Part shown: positions 8,161 through 13,615 of the stretch, piece by piece | Layout of the letters: each line of letters begins with the position of its first letter | Numbering within the stretch: the stretch's first letter is position 1 | Assembly (NCBI GenBank): GCA_013373005.1 | Contig: JABXIP010000343.1 | Span: forward strand, 1-13,615 | Direction: 5' to 3' | From: Cytophagia bacterium | GTDB lineage: Bacteria > Bacteroidota > Bacteroidia > Cytophagales > Cyclobacteriaceae | DNA length: 13,615 bases | Translations under genes and position numbers: made by a program | Notes under the pieces: generated by a model | Seen by the model: the letters and a program-made list of their open reading frames with translations, nothing else | Databases searched by the model: none | What the model was told of the DNA's origin: nothing

Positions 8161-8362
8161 AGTGAAACCAACAATCTCCGGGTCACCATCATGCTGTGGA
8201 ACGAAGCATCTTCTCACCACAAACAAGTGGCTTCTTAAAACCCGAAATACTGAACAATCCTGCCATTTTTACCAATAGCATTGGGCTTAAAAGTTGAATC
8301 CCTTAACTTATTTGCTCAATTGAAAAACTCTAATTCATAATTGAGAATTCACTACACCACCT
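8161..8362 (+). other. Spacer between the symporter and acs
   Basis: These 202 nt hold no credible gene. A weak interrupted hairpin (GAAGC near 8203, CCAC-GTGG around 8217-8230, then GCTTC) lacks a T-run and is not a convincing terminator. The stretch before the acs ATG is AT-rich and could contain an acs promoter, but I find no clean TAnnTTTG box. Whether acs is read from the symporter transcript or its own promoter is undecided. Confidence 0.5.
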
Positions 8363-10261
8363 ATGAGCCATAAAATTCAAACCCTATCTGGATATATCCA
8401 CGAATACCAAAAGAGCGTGCTTGAGCCAGAAGCCTTCTGGTCGAGAATTGCAGAATCCTTTCATTGGCGAAAGTCATGGGACAAAACACTTGAATGGAAT
8501 TTCGATGGGCCAGATGTGAAGTGGTTTGTTAATGGTAAGCTGAATATCACTGAGAATATTTTCGAGCGGTATCTCTACACCAAAGGTGATACCCCTGCCA
8601 TCATTTGGGAACCAAATGATCCGAGTGAGGCAAACAGAATTGTTACCTATCGAGAGTTGTATGAAATGACTAACCAGTTCTGTAATGCACTTCAGGAGCA
8701 GGGAATTAGTAAGGGTGATAGGGTGATTATCTACATGCCGATGGTACCTGAGGCAGCAGTAGCCATGCTGGCTTGCGCCAGAATTGGAGCAGTTCACTCG
8801 GTGGTTTTTGCCGGGTTTTCCTCCTCTTCTTTGGCAGATAGAATCAATGATTGCGAAGCGAAAATGGTACTTACTTCCGATGGAAACTTCAGAGGTTCAA
8901 AGCAGATAGAAGTGAAGGCTGTGGTTGATGAGGCTTTAGAAAAGTGCTCTACGATTGAAAAGGTAATTGTTCTTCAAAGAACAGGTCAGGAAGTGACCAT
9001 GAAGGCCGGCCGAGATGTTTGGTGGCACGATGCAGTTGCTGGTAAATCGAAAGAATTTAAGGCTGTTGAAGTTGACTCTGAAGATATGCTCTTCATTCTC
9101 TACACTTCCGGCTCTACCGGTAAGCCAAAAGGAGTAGTCCATACCACTGGTGGTTACATGGTCTATGCCCAGTATTCCTTCGAAAATGTATTTCAATATA
9201 CCCAAGGAGATGTCTATTGGTGTACTGCAGATATTGGCTGGATTACCGGCCACTCCTACATCGTTTACGGACCACTTTTGACAGGGGCAACTACGCTGAT
9301 GTTCGAAGGAGTACCAACATTTCCTCATGCAGGTAGATTCTGGGAAATTTGCGATAAGTATCAGGTGAATCAGTTCTACACTGCGCCAACGGCCATTCGT
9401 GCTTTACAAGCTTATGGTTTGGAACCGGTTGAACCTTACAGCCTACAATCTTTGAAAGTCATTGGTTCTGTGGGCGAGCCTATCAATGAAGAGGCTTGGC
9501 ACTGGTACCACGATCATATCGGAAAAGGAAATTGCCCGCTGGTAGATACCTGGTGGCAGACCGAGACTGGCGGAATTATGGTTTCGGCTTTGGCGGGAAT
9601 TACTCCGAATAAACCTGCACATGCTTCTTTGCCACTACCGGGTGTTCAACCAGTAATTGTAGATGCTGAAGGAAAGGAGTTAACGGGAAATAACGTGGAA
9701 GGAAATCTCTGCATCAAGTTCCCTTGGCCATCTATGTTGAGAACTACTTATGGCGATCATGAGAAGTGCAAGAATGTTTATTTCTCTGCTTACAAAGGTA
9801 TGTACTTTACGGGTGACGGAGCCAAGCGTGACCACGATGGCTACCTCAGAATCCTCGGTAGAGTGGATGATGTCATCAATGTTTCTGGTCACCGAATGGG
9901 AACTGCCGAAGTGGAAAATGCCATCAACGAGCATCCGAAGGTTATTGAATCTGCAGTCGTGGGTTATCCTCATGATGTGAAGGGACAGGGCATTTATGCT
10001 TACGTTATCTGCGATATGTCTGGTAGAACTGAGGAGAACCTGAAAGAAGAAATTAAAGAAACGGTTCGCAAGATCATTGGGCCAATTGCCAAGCCTGATG
10101 TAGTGCAAATTGTGCCGGGCTTGCCTAAAACCCGTTCTGGAAAAATCATGCGTAGAATTTTGCGCAAAGTGGCCAGCAAAGACCTTTCAAACCTTGGTGA
10201 TACCTCGACACTCCTCAACCCAGAAGTAGTGAATGAGATCATTAAGGGAGCAGGACTTTAA
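8363..10261 (+). CDS. acs: Acetyl-CoA synthetase, AMP-forming
   Basis: This enzyme activates acetate to acetyl-CoA through an acetyl-AMP intermediate (EC 6.2.1.1) in the cytoplasm. At 632 residues it is slightly shorter than the roughly 650-residue enterobacterial Acs and appears full-length. All ANL-superfamily signatures are present: YTSGSTGKPKG (247-257, phosphate-binding loop), YWCTADIGWITGHSYIVYGP in the core, WWQTETGG (397-404, including the acetate-pocket Trp), GRVDDVINVSGHR (499-511, with hinge Asp 502 and an ATP-contacting Arg) and SGKIMRRILR, whose Lys 594 corresponds to the lysine acetylated by Pat-type enzymes to switch Acs off. The N-terminal region (FWSRIAESFHWRKSWDK) is also typical. 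The gene lies 202 nt downstream of the symporter pair on the same strand, consistent with an acetate-scavenging module. Confidence 0.97.
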   Translation: MSHKIQTLSGYIHEYQKSVLEPEAFWSRIAESFHWRKSWDKTLEWNFDGPDVKWFVNGKLNITENIFERYLYTKGDTPAIIWEPNDPSEANRIVTYRELYEMTNQFCNALQEQGISKGDRVIIYMPMVPEAAVAMLACARIGAVHSVVFAGFSSSSLADRINDCEAKMVLTSDGNFRGSKQIEVKAVVDEALEKCSTIEKVIVLQRTGQEVTMKAGRDVWWHDAVAGKSKEFKAVEVDSEDMLFILYTSGSTGKPKGVVHTTGGYMVYAQYSFENVFQYTQGDVYWCTADIGWITGHSYIVYGPLLTGATTLMFEGVPTFPHAGRFWEICDKYQVNQFYTAPTAIRALQAYGLEPVEPYSLQSLKVIGSVGEPINEEAWHWYHDHIGKGNCPLVDTWWQTETGGIMVSALAGITPNKPAHASLPLPGVQPVIVDAEGKELTGNNVEGNLCIKFPWPSMLRTTYGDHEKCKNVYFSAYKGMYFTGDGAKRDHDGYLRILGRVDDVINVSGHRMGTAEVENAINEHPKVIESAVVGYPHDVKGQGIYAYVICDMSGRTEENLKEEIKETVRKIIGPIAKPDVVQIVPGLPKTRSGKIMRRILRKVASKDLSNLGDTSTLLNPEVVNEIIKGAGL

Positions 10262-11155
10262 TTAGAAAAGATTCGTTTGAGTGCTTTGTGTTTCAGGGAT
10301 ATGTAAATCATATCCCAACTCCTCGTTCAACTTTTCAATAAAGTAGGCTGAAAGCAATGGAGATGCTTTTTCTAAATTTTGATGAACGAAGAAATAGACA
10401 TTTCTCAAGCCACCAATTTCAATCCAGCTTTTGATGCGCTCCAACCAATCGTCAAGCCTGGTGTAATCCGACTCATGATTGGCACCTACATACCGAATGA
10501 ATACATCAGGAGTAGTGAGTCTCATGTGTAATAAGTCTCTTCTGCCCGCTGTATCCGTGATGATGTTGGATACATTATTTTCTTCGAGGAGTTTGTAAAA
10601 TGCTTCGGCTACTTCGGAGTCATTCAGCCAGTCGGTATGGCGAACTTCTACAGCCAAAGGAATTCCTTTTGGAAACTCTGTAAGGTATTTCTCCAGTCTG
10701 TCCCAATTCTTAGGGGCAAAATTGTTGTGAAGTTGAAGGAACACCATGCCTAGCTTTTCTTCCAAACCTGCCAACGAATGAACATACTCTTCGGTGTATT
10801 GAGTGACGTCATTCAACCGCTTCATATGGCTGATCATCTGATTGATCTTAGGGAAGAACTTGAAGTCATCGGGAGTTTTGTCTGCCCAGCCTTTGAATTG
10901 CTCTAGATTATAAAAGTTGTAGAAAGTGGCATTTAGCTCAATGCTGTTGAATTGAGTGGCATAATAGGTCAACTCGTCCTTTGTGCCTCTCGGATAGAAG
11001 CCTTTAAGATCGGAGCGGTTCCATTTCGCACAGCCTACATAGACAGCAGGCTTACCCTTGAAGTCTGATTTCTTTAAAACTGAGGCTGATCCCGGATGAT
11101 CTGCCGGTAAAGTGAAATCTATTTCTTCTGGGTTGGGGACACTTCCGAATTTCAT
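10262..11155 (-). CDS. DUF72 (YecE-like) family protein
   Basis: A 297-residue soluble protein of the DUF72 family, a TIM-barrel fold of unknown biochemical function. Family features visible are YVGCAKWNRSDLKGFYP (39-55), FNSIELNATFYNF (69-81), the segment FKFFPKINQMISH (98-110), and LAVEVRHTDWL (167-177). The N-terminal lead (about 37 residues, FTLPADHP) before the barrel starts is a common variant, so the ATG at 11155 is accepted. It follows comM by 48 nt with no strong terminator between and is probably co-transcribed. Its TAA stop (10264-10262) directly abuts the TAA of acs (10259-10261) with no intervening base, so the two genes converge without room for a terminator. Confidence 0.93.
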   Translation of the reverse strand: MKFGSVPNPEEIDFTLPADHPGSASVLKKSDFKGKPAVYVGCAKWNRSDLKGFYPRGTKDELTYYATQFNSIELNATFYNFYNLEQFKGWADKTPDDFKFFPKINQMISHMKRLNDVTQYTEEYVHSLAGLEEKLGMVFLQLHNNFAPKNWDRLEKYLTEFPKGIPLAVEVRHTDWLNDSEVAEAFYKLLEENNVSNIITDTAGRRDLLHMRLTTPDVFIRYVGANHESDYTRLDDWLERIKSWIEIGGLRNVYFFVHQNLEKASPLLSAYFIEKLNEELGYDLHIPETQSTQTNLF

Positions 11156-11203
11156 GGCTTTTGAGTTTTTTCTAAAGATAATGAAGCTTCTTGCGAAGAA
11201 AAA

Positions 11204-12742
11204 CTACCCCGCCCAGCCTTCTCTGTCCAAGCTTCTATATTGAATAGCTTCGGCCAGATGTTCTATGCCAATGTTTTCCTTTCCATCGAGATCGGCAATG
11301 GTGCGGCTTACTTTTAGAATGCGGTCATAGGCTCTTGCAGAGAGGCCAAGTCTTTCCATGGCGGTTTTGAGCAAGGTTTTCCCAGCTTCATTAATTTGGC
11401 AAACCTCTTTCACCATCTGGCTGCCCATCATGGCATTGGAGTGAATGCCCTCAGCCTTAAATCTCTCTTGCTGAATTTCCCTCGCAGCAATTACACGTTG
11501 CCGAATGGTTTCGCTGCTTTCTGCCTTTCTGTTTTGGGTCATTTCATCGAATGAAACAGGAGTCACTTCTACATGCAAATCAATTCGATCTAAAAGTGGT
11601 CCGCTGACTTTATTGAGGTAGCGTTGCACCTGCCCGGAGCCACAAACACATTCCTTTTCAGGGTGATTGTAATAGCCGCAAGGGCAAGGGTTCATGCTCG
11701 CGATGAGCATAAAATTAGAAGGGAAGTCTACCGACAATTTTGCTCGGCTAATGGTCACCCTGCGTTCTTCTAAAGGCTGACGCATGACCTCTAATACAGT
11801 TCTTTTGAACTCAGGGAGCTCATCAAGAAAAAGTACTCCGTTATGAGCGAGAGATATTTCCCCTGGCTGAGGAACTCCACCGCCTCCAACTAAAGCCACG
11901 TCTGAGACGGTATGGTGAGGACTTCTATAAGGCCGCTGAGTAACTAACTTAGCATTGGAGCCCAATTTGCCAGCAACGCTATGAATTTTAGTTGTTTCGA
12001 GCGCTTCCTGCAAACTCAATGGAGGAAGAATAGAAGGAAGCCTCTTGGCCAGCATGGTTTTTCCTGCTCCGGGAGGGCCAATCATAATGACATTGTGCCC
12101 TCCTGCAGCGGCTATTTCTAAAGCCCGTTTTATATTTTCCTGACCTTGCACATGAGCAAAGTCGGCTTCATAATCATTAAGTTGATTAAAGAAGTTTTCG
12201 CGTGTGTCATAAGTAATAGGTTCAATCGGTCTGGAACCGTCAAGAAACTCAATCGCTTCAACCAAATTGGTTACACCAATAATGTCCAGATTATTGACAA
12301 TGGCTGCTTCATTGGCATTTTCGTAGGGAAGAATGAAGCCTTTGAATCCATTTTTTCTAGCTTCAATGGCTATTGGCAAAGCTCCCTTGATGGGTCGAAG
12401 CGTTCCGTCCAAAGCCAGTTCACCCATGATGACATACTTCTCCATATCATCGGCAACAATTTGGCCTGAAGATTTGAGTACTCCTAAAGCAATGGGTAAG
12501 TCGTAGGAAGAACCTTCTTTACGGATATCGGCAGGAGCCATATTGACCACCACCTTTTTCCTTGGCATTCGGTATTCGAAGTACTTGAATACGGATTCAA
12601 TGCGGTGTTCGCTTTCTTTTACGGCAGTATCGGGCAGACCGGAAAGCCAAAACTTGGTTCCGTCAACAATGTTGACTTCGATGGTTATAATCTGGGCATC
12701 TACGCCAAAAACTGCACTTCCATATCCTTTAGACAGTTCCAA
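11204..12742 (-). CDS. comM: ComM/YifB-family AAA+ ATPase (Mg-chelatase-like)
   Basis: A 512-residue cytoplasmic AAA+ ATPase of the YifB/ComM family. Studied members form hexameric helicases that promote branch migration during natural transformation. An N-terminal Lon-protease-like (ChlI) domain covers about residues 1-165 (YGSAVFGVDA; MAPADIRKEGSSYDLPIALG). The AAA+ core follows, with Walker A GPPGAGKT (222-229), RPYRSPHH (270-277), Walker B VLFLDE (303-308), sensor-1 ASMNPCPCG (348-356) and LLDRIDLH (383-390, likely arginine finger). LGLSARAYDRILKVSRTIADL (465-485) belongs to the C-terminal domain. Cysteines 353, 355, 365 and 367 could bind a metal. The start is TTG at 12742: the frame upstream reaches a TAG at 12757-12755 with no ATG or GTG, and the family begins only a few residues before YGSAVFG. 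It overlaps gmhA by 14 nt, suggesting translational coupling. A DNA-uptake role is inferred from the family only. Confidence 0.94.
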   Translation of the reverse strand: MELSKGYGSAVFGVDAQIITIEVNIVDGTKFWLSGLPDTAVKESEHRIESVFKYFEYRMPRKKVVVNMAPADIRKEGSSYDLPIALGVLKSSGQIVADDMEKYVIMGELALDGTLRPIKGALPIAIEARKNGFKGFILPYENANEAAIVNNLDIIGVTNLVEAIEFLDGSRPIEPITYDTRENFFNQLNDYEADFAHVQGQENIKRALEIAAAGGHNVIMIGPPGAGKTMLAKRLPSILPPLSLQEALETTKIHSVAGKLGSNAKLVTQRPYRSPHHTVSDVALVGGGGVPQPGEISLAHNGVLFLDELPEFKRTVLEVMRQPLEERRVTISRAKLSVDFPSNFMLIASMNPCPCGYYNHPEKECVCGSGQVQRYLNKVSGPLLDRIDLHVEVTPVSFDEMTQNRKAESSETIRQRVIAAREIQQERFKAEGIHSNAMMGSQMVKEVCQINEAGKTLLKTAMERLGLSARAYDRILKVSRTIADLDGKENIGIEHLAEAIQYRSLDREGWAG

Positions 12743-13316
12743 CTGTGTGTATTTCTATTAATTGAATGATGATATGAATCACCTTAATGTGTATCTCTTG
12801 AATTCTATCGGCATAGCCAAAATGAGGAATTCTGATCTCAACATCGGCTAGCTCGGCCAATTCTCCACCATTTTTTCCCGTCAATGCCACCACTTTCATC
12901 TTTTTCTGCTTGGCCATGGCTGCCGCACGGAGAATGTTGTTAGAGTTTCCACTGGTGCTAATGGCCAGTATAACGTCTCCTTTTTTCCCTAAGCCTTCAA
13001 TGTATCTGGAGAAAATGGCATCATAGCCAAAGTCGTTTGAAACACATGAAATATGGCTTACATCTGAAATGGCAATAGCCGGCAGTGCTCTTCTATCTTC
13101 CCTATACCTTCCGGTAAGCTCTTCGGCAAAGTGCATGGCATCGCAATGAGAACCTCCATTGCCACAGCTAAATATTTTATTGCCAGCATTGATGGCATCG
13201 GCCATTAGCATAGCAGCATCATTAACTGCATCAATATTTGCCTGATTGCTAAGAAACTGATCCAGTACCTTAGCTGCCTCCTTTAATTCTTTTAAAATAA
13301 GGTCCTTGTTCTCCAT
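12729..13316 (-). CDS. gmhA: Sedoheptulose 7-phosphate isomerase (SIS domain)
   Basis: GmhA converts sedoheptulose 7-phosphate to D-glycero-D-manno-heptose 7-phosphate (EC 5.3.1.28), the first step of the heptose pathway for LPS and S-layer glycans. The 195-residue product aligns from memory with E. coli GmhA (192 residues) almost end to end. It contains SCGNGGSHCDAMHFAEEL (50-67), AIAISDVSHISCV (80-92), the SIS motif ISTSGNS (119-125), LTGKNGG (145-151) and PHFGYADRIQEIHIKVIHI (164-182). Residues matching the zinc and active-site ligands are H62, E66, Q173 and H181. The ATG at 13316 gives a normal N-terminus. Upstream, 64 nt away, is the end of an MsbA-like exporter, which also fits LPS biogenesis. 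The last codons overlap the start of comM in another frame. Whether the other heptose genes (hldE, gmhB, hldD) exist elsewhere cannot be seen. Confidence 0.95.
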   Translation of the reverse strand: MENKDLILKELKEAAKVLDQFLSNQANIDAVNDAAMLMADAINAGNKIFSCGNGGSHCDAMHFAEELTGRYREDRRALPAIAISDVSHISCVSNDFGYDAIFSRYIEGLGKKGDVILAISTSGNSNNILRAAAMAKQKKMKVVALTGKNGGELAELADVEIRIPHFGYADRIQEIHIKVIHIIIQLIEIHTVGTV

Positions 13317-13343
13317 TAATGTTAGGTCAAATAAATTAAGTCA

Positions 13344-13364
13344 TTTGGCTGATAATAAGCCAAA
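13344..13364. other. Small hairpin between the ABC exporter and gmhA
   Basis: TTTGGCT (13344-13350) and AGCCAAA (13358-13364) form a perfect 7-bp stem with a 7-nt loop. In minus-strand RNA it lies after the exporter stop. The following bases are T-rich but interrupted (TGACTTAATTTATTT), so it is at best a weak terminator or a processing site. gmhA may be partly read through from the exporter gene. Confidence 0.4.
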
Positions 13365-13380
13365 AAATACATGAATTAAT

Positions 13381-13615
13381 CTAAACTGATTGCATGTGAA
13401 TCAGCTTGTGGTAAATACCTTTAAGCTTCAATAGCTCATCATGTGTGCCCTGTTCCATAATTCTGCCCTTATCCATAACAATGATCTTATTGGCATGCTG
13501 AATAGTGCTCAAACGGTGTGCAATTACTATGGAAGTTCTGTTCTTCATCAGGTTGCTAAGGGCTTCCTGAACCAACTTTTCTGATTCTGTGTCGAGTGCC
13601 GAAGTGGCCTCATCA
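13381..13615 (-). CDS. ABC exporter (MsbA-like), C-terminal end of ATP-binding domain, partial
   Basis: Only the last 78 codons are in the window; the gene continues beyond base 13615. The visible part starts inside the Walker B/D-loop (DEATSALD), continues with TESEKLVQEAL, and contains the H-loop IVIAHRLSTIQHA and the closing segment IIVMDKGRIMEQGTHDELLKLKG. It ends a few residues after YHKLIHMQSV, as expected for a type I ABC exporter with fused transmembrane and ATPase domains (MsbA/lipid A flippase class). The frame is open to the edge; an internal TTG at 13575 is not a start. Proximity to gmhA supports a lipid A or glycolipid flippase role, but multidrug exporters end in the same way, so the substrate is uncertain. 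Confidence 0.9.
   Translation of the reverse strand, partial: DEATSALDTESEKLVQEALSNLMKNRTSIVIAHRLSTIQHANKIIVMDKGRIMEQGTHDELLKLKGIYHKLIHMQSV

Noticed and set aside
8202..8236. Possible terminator after the symporter gene
   Set aside because: The inverted repeat is interrupted and is followed by TTAAAACCC rather than a T-run.
8474..10242. Several antisense and alternate-frame reading frames within acs
   Set aside because: All are shadows of a complete, motif-rich acs gene.
11176..11203. Possible terminator between comM and the DUF72 gene
   Set aside because: Only a 4-5 bp stem (CTTC-GCAA-GAAG on the minus strand) is present, with no T-run in the right place, so read-through is more likely.
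12146..12469. Plus-strand 107-codon frame within comM
   Set aside because: It is opposite the conserved comM linker and N-terminal domain, with no independent support.

Overview
The window looks like a chromosomal segment of a Bacteroidota member, probably a free-living Cytophagales/Flammeovirgaceae-type organism. The pointers are: a large secreted protein made of SprB-type repeats (typical of type IX secretion and gliding bacteria), an FtsX/MacB-type permease in the two-module form common in this phylum, a DUF4212 plus SSS symporter pair next to acetyl-CoA synthetase, absence of obvious Shine-Dalgarno sequences, and candidate promoter elements resembling the Bacteroidota TAnnTTTG -7 box. Placement below phylum level is inference. 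I saw no tRNA, rRNA, CRISPR array, insertion sequence or phage gene.

Layout. (1) Positions 1-3530, minus strand: the N-terminal 1176 codons of a giant repeat protein with a signal peptide and 15 repeat units; it runs off the left edge. (2) 3531-3796: a divergent intergenic region with candidate promoters and a doubtful small lipoprotein-like ORF. (3) 3797-6154, plus strand: an FtsX/MacB-type ABC permease without its ATPase. (4) 6175-6219: a strong stem-loop ending two bases before the next start codon. (5) 6222-10261, plus strand: an acetate (or related monocarboxylate) uptake and activation module made of the DUF4212 small subunit, the SSS-family large subunit and AMP-forming acetyl-CoA synthetase (acs). 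(6) 13615-10262, minus strand: a convergent gene string reading from right to left: the C-terminus of an MsbA-like ABC exporter, gmhA (heptose synthesis for LPS), comM/yifB (AAA+ ATPase, overlapping gmhA by 14 bp) and a DUF72 protein whose stop codon abuts that of acs.

How the genes work together. The symporter pair would bring acetate or another short carboxylate into the cell with sodium, and Acs would activate it to acetyl-CoA for the glyoxylate shunt, TCA cycle or lipid synthesis. GmhA and an adjacent MsbA-like exporter both fit outer-membrane LPS biogenesis. ComM is linked by translational overlap but not by obvious function. The repeat protein is an envelope or secreted protein.

No clearly new multi-gene system was found. 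The most unusual items are the exact 225-nt register of the repeat array, the stem-loop covering the start of the symporter small subunit gene, the EF-hand-like loop in the symporter, and the gmhA/comM overlap with a forced TTG start.
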